A stretch of 64,000 nt of DNA from Gambelia wislizenii (taxonomy: Eukaryota > Chordata > Lepidosauria > Squamata > Crotaphytidae). Under the pieces are notes generated by a model, which was not told the origin of the DNA, made no database searches, and was given only the letters and a program-made list of their open reading frames with translations. Position numbers and translations under genes: made by a program. Of the stretch, positions 12,701 to 26,182 are shown piece after piece. Each line of letters begins with the position of its first letter. The stretch's first letter is position 1. The stretch covers positions 60,539,001 through 60,603,000 of the forward strand of contig JAUMIR010000005.1 in the NCBI GenBank assembly GCA_030847615.1, in the 5' to 3' direction.

Positions 12701-15700
12701 AGGCCTGAACTAAAACAAAGGAAAATTCAGGGGAGATTCAAACAGTCCTGGCTGGACATCACAGGCACTGACGTACAGTGGACCTCACATTCAGAGATTG
12801 GATTGTTCTGGCTGGCAACATCAAGATACAGTAACATAATATACAGTTGGCCAAACAGAGTTGAGAGCCTACGAGGAAAATAGAACCTTGGAAGGCTGAC
12901 AGGAAAACAAAAGCACCACAACAGAGGATGGAAGAAGGGAGACACTACAGGAAGAAAGGCCATTTCTCAGCCTCCTTTCCACAGCTGCAGACACCCCAGC
13001 AACAGGCCAGTGACAGAGCACTGAGACCACCAAAGAAGACCAAACCCAAAAGCAAGGCCAAGCAACCAGCTTTGGCCATGGAGTTTTTGGGTTGGGAGTT
13101 GTCTACGTCAGGAGATGCTGCCAGTGAGGACGAGCTGGTGGGAAATGAGGAGAGCCTGCCCTGAACAGCGCTGAAGAGCAGGCAACCAATGGCAAACACC
13201 TGAAAACAATGGTGCACGGCAGTGTGAAGCCATTCTACATCCCAGTGAAGCTGAGAAATCCCAGGGGGAGGTGGGAAAATGGACTTAGCTGCCTTGTTGG
13301 ATTTGGGATGCATGAGGTGCTTGATGAATCCATCAGTAGCCATGGAGTTAGGTTTGTAGGGGTAAGGACTGCGAGAACCAATTAATTTTGTCCAAATGGA
13401 TGGCAGTGACATACAGGGTCGGCTGGTGCAGTACCAGACTTTGCAGGTGTTCCTGGGAGTTAGGGGAGCATTGGGAGCCCATAAAATTTGTAATCACACT
13501 CATGAAAAACTACCTTGTGCTCTTGGGGTTGAATTGGCTACAGTTCCATGATCTAGCCATCAGTTAGTCCAAAGGGACATTGACTTTTCCCACCCCTGGG
13601 TGTAATGCACACACCAGAGAGTTGTGTCAAAGGAGCACTTTGTCCCTGGATAGCAAAGGGGAAGTCACAGGAACCATGGAGATTGCCATAGGGGTATGGG
13701 AGGAGAAGCTGGGGGATCCACCATCAGAGGTATCAAACTGTGGTGTGGAGGAGGTCATCAACTAGATCCCAGCAGATTTTCACATTGCCTAGCCTTGAGA
13801 TCATCCAGACTGACCCCAGTTCCCTGCAAGAATGGGTAACACAGATAGCTTCAGTGTGGTCCCAGTCTGGGACAGCCTTGGACTATGCTAAACAGATTTA
13901 CAAGAAATATGCTGACCGTAAAAGAGGACCCAATTGGAATTTACTGTGGGTCAGCAGGTGTACCTTTCCATGAAGTTTCTAAGACTCAGCAGCCATCCAA
14001 GAAATTGGCTGCTAAATATGCGGGACCATTTATGATTAAGAGACTTGTTAATGCAGTAACTTCAGAATTGGACTTACCAACAGTTTATGGTAAAATCCAC
14101 CCTGTGTTTCATTTCAGTTTTCTGAAACTGGTGAGGGTGGATGAAGCATGGAGACAGCAAGTCCTGTGCCCTCCTCCCATCATGGTGGATGGGGATCAGC
14201 ATTTCGAGGTGGAGGAGAGCTTGGATTCTAGGCTCCTCAAAGGACCATTACAATATTTCATCCACTAGACTTACTCTTGGATGAGAGGGAGTGTGTGGAT
14301 ACTAGGCACATGAAGGCTTTGAGATTGTTGAAAGCTTTTCATCAGAAATATCTGGACAAGCCAGGCCCTGGGTGAGGACTCAGGGGGAAGAGTGTCTTTC
14401 GGGGAGGTGGATGTCAGGATCAATCCCAGACATTACCATTTCCTGCCAAATTCAGTTCTGTTGTATAACTGTGTGGCTAACTGTATTTGCATTCCTGACA
14501 CCTATGATTATTAACAAGTATGTAATCTAACTGCAGAAAGAGAGTATGTGCTCTATGTCTGTAACTGTCTGAGAAGGCCAGCACCTGGACTCAGCTCTGG
14601 GAAAAGTAGGCTGAGACCGTGTCTGGTGAGAAACTGAATGTGGGGATGATGGATAGCCAATGACTGTATAGTCTGCCAGGTTTGTAGATTGTAGAATGCT
14701 TTTAGTTTATTGCTTGTTTGTTAGGTTTCATTCTGATCAACAAACTTGTAGGGTTAACTCTTTGGATTACTATGATAAAGTTTTCTGTTTTTAACTCTGA
14801 AACTGCTGGTCACTGAGTCTGAAGAGGCCAGTACATTACAGCAAGATATTAGTATATTTGACCAGTACTTTGGCATCGCCTCTTTTCTGTTGTTATCTCT
14901 GTGGAAGATCGTTTGGCAAGCACTTCTTTTCATTCACTCAAAATCTCCATGAATGATTTCCTTTGCTGCTTCTGTGGTGCTAGCATTTGCTATGTGATAA
15001 ATCAATTATGATTTAATCCCAATTTTGAGTGGGCAATGGGCAGGCTTCAGAGGTTGTTTGGGTGCCCTTTGCTTTCCAGTGATCTGGAACAAAGGAATTT
15101 CTGGATGAGCAGACTAGATTAATTGTTGTCAAATTAATTGCTTTCATCTGCCAGTGATTAATCGAGTGTATCCCAAATCAGGAAGTCTCTCCCGCCAGGA
15201 AAAAAAAAACAGCTTTTTGGAAAGTAAAACTCCTTTTAATTTATATTTCTATGGAAGGGGGTTTCTGTGTGTGTATGTGCATGTGTGTCAAACTAGGCAT
15301 ATACTGGGAAGTACTGGGTGGTAGTGGATGGGCAGTACTATGTACTGCATGTGATAAGATAATCACGTGAATGAAGGCTGCAATGCCAGAAAGATTACGA
15401 AGGTGTGATAAAGAAGAGAGTAGATGTGTAGTGCTTTTGAAAAGAACGCGATTTTAGTGGGAGAAAAGACTGGTGTGATAAAGTCCTGGGAGTAGGGGAG
15501 CATTGGGAGCCCATAAAATTTGTAATCACACCCACAAAAGACATCTTGTGGTGTTGGGGTTGAACTGCCTACAGTTCCACGATCCAGCCATCAGTTAGTC
15601 CAAAGGGACATTGGCTTTTCCCACATACCAGAGAGTGGTGCCAAAGGAGCGCTTTGTCCCTGGAGAGCAAAGGGGAAGCCACAGGAACTATGGAGATTGC

Positions 15701-15769
15701 CACAGGGGTATGGAAGGAGAAGCTGGGGGAACCATCATCAGACATATAATGCCTATAAAGGCAGGCAAG

Positions 15770-15800
<31 letters not shown>

Positions 15801-18800
15801 ATTGTACCAGTTGTATTGCTTGCCTGTTTGTCTTTAGTCCCAATTTAAAGTGCTGCTGGTGATCTTTTAAGACCTAAACACTTTTGAATGAAGTTATATG
15901 AAGCTAAGGGGAAGGCAAGCTGGCAAGCTGATGAATGAAATTGTGGACATGTAGCAAAGGCTAAAGGGTTAGGGCAAATAGGTATGGTGTTAGTAGAAAC
16001 AAAAGTTTTCACAGAATGCTTCAAAAAACAGAAGCATTGTAAATCCTCTTTGTATATAAAATGTATTAATAGTGGCATATGTGTTTCTCAATGTCACTGA
16101 CAGTATCACCGTGAAAAAATTAGAGTGGGTGTATTTGCACCATCTTCTTTTACAAGAAGTCAAAATATTTTATACATGAGTAACTTCTATACATAAGTCC
16201 TACTGGAAATAATAGATCTAATGTCTGAATAAACATACATAGAATTGTGGTGTTACTTCTGTGTTAACACTTAGTCCTGAATTCTGTTTGTAGTTCCAAA
16301 GTAGATCTGTTAGCTCAGTTATTGAATAGCAAGTTAACACCTAAGCAAATCCTACTGATTAAATGGGTCTACTTTTTCACTTTACTTGTGACTAACCATA
16401 GGCTCTAAGCCTCAAATTTATCATAAACATAATAACAACAGTAACTATATTAACAGGAAAGCAATGACATATTTTGTATATCAACTTATTCTAACTTATT
16501 CTAATTGAAGATAGGAACTTTAAGGTCTCAGTACTTAGTACAAACTATAATGTAGCTTATAGTGCTTAACAGCTCAGACAACATTGCAACACTATACATG
16601 CTTACTCAGAAGTAAATCCCATTAATTTCAGTGGTTCTTTCTCCCAAGTAAGTGGACACAGGCATATAATGTAGATGACTCTAATTTAGATATCTTCTTT
16701 TTAATTCCTATTTTGACTCATTTATAGAAAGCACTGTGTAACTATTTGTCTTATGTGTTTACAGAAATTTTTTAACACTGCAACAGAGTCCCATGACCAA
16801 ACAGTGGCAAGAAAAACCACTATGCCTGGGCAACAGTGGTTCATGTAGAGGTTTCTTTTCAGGACATATTTTGGGATTTGGTGAAGATGAATTAGGTAAG
16901 GTAACAACAACTCCTTAAGTATATTGTTATATTGGAACTTGGCCAAGATAGGTCTTCTGAATTTTTATTTTATTTATCTAATATATGTATATACTGTCCT
17001 TCGATAAAATTATTATGAGGGTGGTTCACAAATAGGGTTGCCAAATTGCATCTAGGATGAGGCTCTTGTACCTTTAATCCTTAATGGATTTTGGAGCAGG
17101 ATGAGGCACTGTAAAGGTCCATCAAGTAGGATTAAGCTTCCTGTGCTCCTTCACCTTCCAAACCCAAACATTCAACTTCAGCTGTTCCCTTCCAACACAG
17201 CTATTGCTTCATTGGAGGAGAGCAGGGATGGGGGCATAGAGGAACTAGTGACAAAAGAGCTGGCCTTTCTTCCACGTCCCCTTGAGTAAAACCATTCTAG
17301 ACAGGGAATTAAATCAACAGAAGCCATAGCAACAACAAAAAGCCCTTTCCCTGCCCCTACCTGCCTCACTTCAGTTGATGATTCAGGAAGTGCCTCCAAA
17401 ATGTGGGAGCCAAGTTTCTTCCGTTTTAAAGGTAAGCCTCAACACTTTGGAAATTTGTTTGGAACTAGTTTGGTAGCCAACGGAGCTACATGTTTCACTA
17501 CTGTGTTTCCTAGGCCTAGTTAGTAACCTTGCAGCTATATTGTGTTCAAAAACCACAACTTCTGAGCAATCTTCAAATTCAGACTTAAGCAAAATGCATT
17601 GCTGTAATTTAAGTGGGAGGCTACCGAAGAGGGCATGGATAGCCGTAGCTAGACTATATCAGAAATCTGTGTAGTGCAATTGCAGTATATCTACAGAAAA
17701 ACTGCTTTGTGTTTCTTGTGAAATATTCACAGCCATTGCCCTGCCAGCATTTAGTCTGTGTGTGTGTGTGTGTATTTGTGTGCCTGTTAATTTATGGCAA
17801 CCCCATGAATTCCATACAGTTTTCTGAGGCAAGGAATTGTAAGAGGTAGTTTTGCCAGTTCCTTCCTTTGAAATATAGCCTCCAGCACTTGATATTCATT
17901 GGCAGGCTCCCATCCAAGTACTAGCTAGGGCTGACCCCACTTAGCTTCCAAGATCAGATGGGATCTGGTGCCTTTAGGGTATTTAGGCCTAACTGTTTAC
18001 ACTATTACATAAGCTGTCGTAGGAAGGAATAGACATGCCATCACAGTTTACAATACACACCCAGCCAATGGTAGAGGCACAGTAAGTGCTAAGAATAAGA
18101 ACAATTGCTGGCATACATCATTTAACAAAGTGGATGTGTTCCTGAGTATTTACTTTTTGAACAGAAAATTTGGTACCAGAGGCAGAAATAACATGGAAAG
18201 AATAGGTATAGGTTCCTACACAAAAAAAGGAAGAGCATTTTGGCATGTTTCTGTCATGTACTGGCTTCCTCAGACTCAGTAACCAGCAGCTTCAGAGTTA
18301 AACAGTAAGCTTTATTGCTACAGAAATCTAAAGAGCGGACCATACAAAACTGTTGCTTCAAACAAAAACTATTTACAAAGCAGTAGGATAAAAAGTATTT
18401 ACAATCTACAAAATCTGGTGGGCTATACAGTCATTGGCTATCCATGATCTCCACCCCCCTTTCTCACCAAGAAAATGGGGCAAAGTTAATTTGAAAATGA
18501 AAGCTAAACAAATCTATCTCATATGAGAACTGGGGGGAAATTGGACCACCCCATCCTATAAATCAGTTTTCACTCTCTCAAAAAAACTGATAATCAAAAC
18601 AATTCCAAGACAGCATTTAACACTTACTATAGTATTAAAAATAATCAAAGTTATTTCACACAAATGTTGATGAAAGTGTGGGGGAACAGGCACAAAGAAA
18701 ATAAAAAATTCAAAATTAAATTTTAAAAATCCTGCTCAAATCTTCAGAGGTTTGTCTTGAAGGCGAAAATACTCCTCATAGAATATGAGGAGAATACCTA

Positions 18801-18864
18801 TTGCCCCAATGAGATCCTGTGGTGATTCACCTTATTCAGATGGAGGGGGGGCAAAAAACTCCAT

Positions 18865-18900
<36 letters not shown>

Positions 18901-21900
18901 TTTATTTATACCCCGCCCCTCTGTTAAAACAATCGGGGCGGCTTACAAAAATTAAAATACAATACAGATAAAATCCCCAAACACCCCCCACCCCACCCTC
19001 CCCCATAAAAAAATATTAAACAATTATAAATTAAAACCAACAGATCAAAAAATAACAATTAAAAACAATAAATACAATAAAATACTATAAATGGCCAGCG
19101 GACTAAAAGAAGCCAGGATCCCCTGAGGCCGGGATCTAATTAGTAAAGGCCTGCCGAAAGAGATCCGTCTTTAGTGCTTTTTTAAAGCTACTCAGGGTTT
19201 GTTATCTGACGGATCTCGTTCAGCAGGTCATTCCACAATTTGGGGGCGATTACCAAAAAGGCCCTCTGGGAGGTTGCAGACAGCCTAGATTTTTGTGGCT
19301 GAAGCAAATTCCTCCCAGAGGACCGGAGTGCGCGGGGAGGATTGTATGGGAGGAGGCGGTTCCGGAGATAAGTTGGACCCAAGCCATTTAGGGCTTTAAA
19401 GGTAATAACCAAGACCTTATACTGGGCCCGGAAACTGATAGGCAGCCAGTGGAGAGATCTTAACACTGGAGTTATATGGTCTCTCCGAGATGTTCCCGAG
19501 ACCACTCTGGCTGCCATATTTTGTACCAACTGAAGTTTCCGGACCAAGCATGAGGGCAGCCCCATGTAGAGCGCATTGCAGAAATCTAGACGAGAGGTTA
19601 CCAGCGCGTGCACCACAGTCTCGAGGTCCTTTACTTCCAGGAAATGGCGCAGCTGGCGTATCAGCCGAAGCTGATAACAGGCGCTCCTGACTATCGCATT
19701 CACCTGACTCGTCATCTGAAGCGATGAATCAAGGAGCACCCCCAGACTGCGAACACAGTCCTTAACGGAGAGCGTGACCCCATCCAGGACTGGAGGTTGC
19801 AACCCAACTCCTGGTTTCGGGGCCGCTACCGTGAGCACCTCTGTTTTGTCTGGATTTAATCTCAATCTGTTTTTCCTCATCCAACCCATTACTGCTTTAA
19901 GACAGTCATTAAGAGGAGAGACACCATCGGAACTCGAGGCCGATGATCGGGACAAGGAGAAATAGATCTGGGTGTCATCAGCGTACTGATAACACCCAGC
20001 CCCATAACTCCGAATAATCTCACCCAGCGGCTTCATATAGATGTTAAACAGCATCGGGGACAGGATGGCGCCCTGCGGAACACCACAAGTAAGCTCCTTT
20101 CTGCTGGAGCAACTGTCCCCGAGCAACACCCTCTGGGACTGCCCGAGAGGAAGGACCGGAACCACTGGAGTGCAGTGCCTCCGATTCCTAACCCTCTCAA
20201 GTGATCCAAAAGGATGCCATGATCTATCGTATCGAAAGCCGCTGAGATGTCCAAAAGCACCAACAAGGTCACGCTACCCCTGTCGATGCTTAGACGCAGG
20301 TCGTCGGTTAAAGCAACCATGGCAGTCTCAACTCCAAATCCCGTCCTGAAGTCAGTTTGAAATGGGTCTAGATAATCGGTTTCATCCAAGACCACTTGGA
20401 GTTGAAGCGCAACTGCCCTCTCGATCACTTTGCTCAAGAATGGTAACATAGAAACCGGCCTATAGTTGTTCATGTCCAGGGGGTCAAGGGAAGATTTTTT
20501 CAGGAGCGGCCTAACGGCTGCTTCCTTTAAACAAGATGGAACACACCCTTCTCTGAGGGATGCATTGATGATGTCCTTAAGGAACACCATCAAGGCAGTC
20601 CCCCCCTGGATGGCCAGCCATGAAGGGCAAGGATTGAGCGGGCATTTACTGCTTTTCCTGAATTTTTTAAAATATTGCGAAGAAATGCACATTAATGCTT
20701 GTTAGGATAACCCATTTGCTTTGCTGCGCATTCTCAGAGAGGCCAGAACTGGAGACCAGATTGGTCAGAAATGTGTTCGGGGGGCGGTCTTTATGGCCTG
20801 CACCCAGAAGTGCCCTGTTGGATTTTCGCATTAGTGATCATGTGTTGTTGTTTTTTCTGCACCGAGGCGCCCAAGTATTTTTTTAAAAAAACAGAAGGTT
20901 GCACTTGCACACTTTTGCTTTAAAGTTAAAAAATACTGTGCAGTGGCGGCAATGTATAACACGCTAATTTACAGCCGCTATCTTGATTCCCAGGCATGTG
21001 AACTTCAAAAGTGGATAGATTCTCAGCCTACCACTTTTGCTGAAAGACCATGGAGACAAAAACAAAAACAAAAACCTGCTGCTGTGAATTTGCAGTATTG
21101 CACAGGAATGAGCAGTATATCTTCTCGTCTAGACTAGCCTCTGGATTTTCTTGACTAAGTTGTTCACTTCCCAGTTTCTGTCTTTTCTATACTTATCTAT
21201 ACTGATTATAAGTGTCTTTCTGTCTGACTATACAAATCCACATGCTTGATCACAGAATCAAAGCACTAATGTAAAACTCATGTTTTATCTAATGGGATCA
21301 AAGCAAAGATTGTAGTAAAGTTTCCGACCCAATTCATCCAAGTAAGCAAATTCATCAAAATCAACTGTGCAAATAGTACAGTTGTAAATGTCCTAGTCTG
21401 TTATATTTGAAATGGGAGTACTCATGGATTAGTTAATTGTTGTAATCTTTTTGGTCTACAAAAATCATATACAGTAGTTCACTATGATATACCAACTATT
21501 ACGGTAAGTACCTTAGTGAATACCATTATTAATATATTGCATTTGTTTGCTTAACAGGTGAGATTTACATCTTAGCCAGTACTAAAAGCATGACACAGTC
21601 GCACAATGGAAAACTCTATAAAATTGTTGATCCAAAAAGGTAAGAAGTGCTTTATAGAAATAAGGTCAAATCTTTGATGGGTTATCATTTTGGTTTCCAG
21701 ATATGTCATCAGAGATGGTAATCTAGGTTCTGATCTTTGGCATCCTATTTAAAAACAGGTTTTATTGTAATCATTAGGACCTGTTTCCAAGTAAATGTAG
21801 TTAGGATCAATGCATTAGGATGTAAATCTGGTTTCATTCTGCCAATCAAGGGATCAAATTATGTGTGTATATATACAAATATGGATATAGAGCACATGAA

Positions 21901-24900
21901 TAAAACCATGAACTTAGAGCTCAGAAATTAATAATTGAACATGAAAACTGTGAGGATTTGTAGAACATTTTGATCATCTTAATTTATGATTCAGCAATAG
22001 TTCAAAGCAAGAGCCCTACTACCATACTTCCAATACAAGGAATTGCCATTCTGTCTAATCCATCTGCAAATCCACTAGCTAATACAATGAACAACAATTG
22101 ATTTGTAATTTGAAATTTCTTATGGTTCCATAATAATTATTATATAAACAGAAGTTCAAGTGCAACTAATCCACCAAGATTTCAGTAGAAATTCTGGAAA
22201 GGAATTTTCAGATGCTGAAAAAGATGGGTTAAGCCAGAAAGTTTATTACAGATCCCTATAACCAAGAAGAAATCATGTAAAGAATGTTTAATGAGAAATG
22301 GAATGAAAATCATAAGCACTTTCTGTATGCTGTACTTGTCTACTTTGTATTGCATAAATATAGTTTGTATGCTGTTATTGATTCTTAATAAAAACTGGTT
22401 TTAAAAAATTAAGTACAAAGAGCACATTAATCAAATGGCCTTTTTATTGGGAAGAGAAGGGATACTATAAAGAACTAGCAGACAGGTAGATTATATATTC
22501 TGAATATTTAACTGTTGAGATGTGCAACATTTGACAAAAGCACAGGGAAGCTGATATCACAGGACTCGTTTTTAACAGAGGGCCTATGTAGTTCAGAATT
22601 CCAAACACATTAACAATAAAGTTATTTGTTATAGGAAAGTTCTAATGCTTAGTCATGGATCTGCCACTGAAATGCAGTTTTATTAACTAGGAAGCAGATG
22701 TTACTGCAGTCAATCATGTGTATTATATTTGTTTTATTTATGATTTCTAGTGGAAACTATTTTTACAAAACAAATATTGCTGACTTCATTTGAATTGTTT
22801 AGTCTATTGGTGTGTGGATTTAGGAGAATTTTACACCTTTAATCCACTATTAGTATCTAATTACAGGGGGGTTGCTTTGTTTGACCTTGGCTTTGTGCTC
22901 TTGTTGCCTCGGCGATTAGGGTGGTCTCAAAATGACATACCTGAAAGGCCAGACCTCCCAATGCAGAGTTCCTGGTTAGCTATTTATTGTGGGACAGAGG
23001 ATAATATATCTGGTTGAAATAAGACAAGAGAGGGAAATACACTGACAGCATCAGACAGCATTAAATTTGAAATTAAACTGATAAAATGGGATAATTATCA
23101 GATCTTACTACAGGATGTTACAAGGTTTCTATTTCTGATGTTTTCACATGTGTGCGACATTAAACATCACAGACTTAATACATCTTTCAAGTGATTCAGC
23201 TTATATTTAAAAAGTGATCTGCATTAGCTTACATTAAAAAAGTGATCTGCACAATGTACCACATGGCTATCTAAGTTACATCACCATATAACAGTTCTAG
23301 CATAGAGTGCAAACCATTATACATTTGGAAATATACCAATGATATCAATATACCAATATGTACAGGATGCTTTATTGTGTGCAAGGAGATCTTGTCACTT
23401 TTTGTGAATCGAAGACAGAACAGTGGTTCTGCTTTTGTTTCTTGGAGTTAACAATAATCCCAGGGAGACTGCATGTGAAACACTACTGTTCTGTACATAC
23501 ATACAGCATCCCAACTGCATTCCCCAGAATGACTGGACTGAATTTCTTCATATCCCAGAAATGCATAAAGTATTTTTTTCTGAACATCTAGAAAGTAGAT
23601 TAGCTAATAACAATTAATACTTATTTGAAAGTGTATAGAGGTTGATGATATCCCACAGTGGTCACTGTATAGACTTTTTGTTAAAATAGAAGGGCACATT
23701 CAGAGAGATGGTAGCCCCCATAAAATGCCTTCTAGGAATGTGTAGGGCTGTATCAGTGGGCTCTTAAATTGGCCAAACCAATGTCTGCATATGGGGAACA
23801 CACTCAGAGGATACATATGTGTACACATACATACACACACCACATTCACCATGATTTTTGTGATCATGACGTTATTTTTCCCTAGAGAGTTAAATACAAA
23901 AATCGTACAAATTTCAGAAATCGTACAAATTTCCGTAAATACATTTCCACCCACCATGTGATATTAGCCATGTTGTGATGATGTCAGTGGCCCAGTATGC
24001 TTCTGGAGGCCATTGCATGGGAAGTACCAAGTTTTTCAAGTTGGTTAGTACTGCCGGTGATGAATGTAAATAAACTGCTGTCCTGAGACTGTTATATACA
24101 AGGTCAGTGATGAAAGTAGATAAAATATTTTGGTAGCATTTCACTCCTCTTCATTTCTTCTATTTTCCCTATTGACAGAAGTAATTAGGACTTGTAGTTT
24201 GTAATATAAAACAGTACTACTCAAAGTGGTATGTGGACAGCTGCCAGTGCATGGCAGGTTTCTAGGGAGATTATCAGACGGGACCTTAAAACCCGTTTCT
24301 GTTCCAGTACCCCCCCACCCTCCTCCCGTCCCTGTAACTGAATAAAAAAAATGTCCAGACACTTACCTTAATCCCAGGATAGAAACTGCTCCCCTCCTCC
24401 TCCTCCTCACAGAGCCCCCTTCCCTTCCTGGAGACCAAAACCCCTTCCCCATCCTGGAGACCAAATTGCATGGGAAATTTAAAAATAAACTCCCCCAAAA
24501 AACATCAAAGAAGTATGCCAAGCACCTAAACACCCTTTAAAAAAAAAACAAGTAACCCAGGGAGGGAACAAAAAAGCCTGTCACTTGCCTCCTTTTCCCG
24601 ATCGAAGTAGGAAGTGTTTTGCAGGGACCTCCCAGGAACTTACAGGGAGCCCTGCTTCATTCAGGGAATTTAAAAATAAAAAACCCCAGACATCAAAAAA
24701 ATAAAACCAAGCACCTGGACAGCCTTTAAAAGAAACAGGGGAGAGTACAAAAAAGGCTGTCACTTACCTGGATATCCAGATCGCCACCAGAAGTATTCTC
24801 TACTTACCTTCTAGAACCTTACAGAGGCAGCCAGCCGGGGGGGAATTTAAAAATAAAAATACAAGCAGACGTCTAAAAATTAAAACAAGCACCAAAACAC

Positions 24901-25857
24901 TTTTAAAACTTTATAAGCAACATGGGGAGGGTACAGAAAAGGCTGTCACTTACCTGGATGTCATGATCGTACCCGGAAGTGTCAGCACGAACCTCCAAGA
25001 TCACACCAGCATAATGGGGCTCCTGTTCACACACCCGTGATTCTGTGACAGAAATGGAATGGGTGATCTATTAACGGCTTAAGCTGTTAATTAAAAAAAC
25101 GGAAACCAAACAGGGTCAGAACAGGAGAGGAAGACGTCATTTGAAAGAAAAATTCTTTAGCTATCCTGTTGCGTTCCTGTTCTGTTTTATTAAGCCTGTA
25201 TGATAATCTCCTAGGAGACTATGTTAATATGATAACATGACACAAATGTGATACCAGTCCTTGGAACAAAAAGGAATAAAAGGCCAGTCTGCCACATTAA
25301 ATAGTTTGAGATAGAAGATTTCCTTCTTTTGTTTTCTTTTTTAAAAATGATATTTTGGTCTAAACAACTTAGTAATTCCCTTTTGCCAGTCTGAAGGGTT
25401 AATGAGATGTGATGGTGGCAGATCCTTGGAAGAACAGTTCCAGGTCAAGTCTGTCAAGTCCGGCATCCTGTTTCCATAGTGGCTAACTAGCTACTTCCAT
25501 GAAAACAACAGCCAGAGCATGAAAGAAACCCCATTCTTCACTGTTGCTCTCCAGCCAAAGGTGTTCAATGGCCTACTGCCTCTATCCCCTTTTAGAAGTA
25601 ATGTGACACCCAGACATTAGTCACTGCATGAGAGAAGAGAGGAGCTACCCTGACATTACACATGCCAGTTTATCTGGATAATAGTGCCCCTATGAACATC
25701 TGCAAAGGGAAGCCAGTGTATGTACAGTTGTGTGTATTAAAGGCTTCCTGCATGCTGTTTATAACTCCAGCCACACATGTTCAAAAACAGGAGGGATGAA
25801 GAAGAAAAGGAACAAATCTGTCGCCACTATAAAATATCAGAGCTACTTGGGTTGTGG

Positions 25858-25895
<38 letters not shown>

Positions 25896-26117
25896 TTGTG
25901 CCTTCATATTCACTGGTGTTTGGTTCTAGGTCCCCCCGTGGATACCAAAATCCATGAATAATCAAGTCCCATTATATGCAATGGCATAGCAAAATTGTGT
26001 CCTTTATATAAGATGGCAAAATCAAGGTTTGCTTTTTGGATTATTATTTTTTTAAGAATATTTTCAAGCCGTGAATACTTAAATTCATGGATACCAAATC
26101 CATGGATACGTAGGGAC

Positions 26118-26182
<65 letters not shown>

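Larger units (their letters stand above)
10341..14840 (+). mobile_element. Degenerate Ty3/gypsy chromodomain LTR retrotransposon
   Basis: Two LTRs (about 423 and 429 bp) in direct orientation flank remnants of gag, zinc knuckle, protease, integrase tail and chromodomain in the canonical order. Reverse transcriptase, RNase H and most of integrase are deleted. A purine tract (GGGGAGGTGG) abuts the 3' LTR. Flanks GCAAT (10335-10339) and GCAAG (14841-14845) may be a 5-bp target duplication with one change. All frames carry stops, so it is inactive. Confidence 0.88.
10307..15486. mobile_element. PIF/Harbinger-like MITE split by the gypsy element
   Basis: The left end GGACTTTATCACACGAGG (10307-) and right end GTGTGATAAAGTCC (-15486) are inverted repeats of each other. 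Between them, 10341-14840 is an inserted LTR retrotransposon, so the host MITE is 10307-10340 plus 14841-15486 (about 680 bp). Left flank TAA and right flank TGG do not match. The right junction is altered by an adjoining retrotransposon fragment. Confidence 0.65.
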
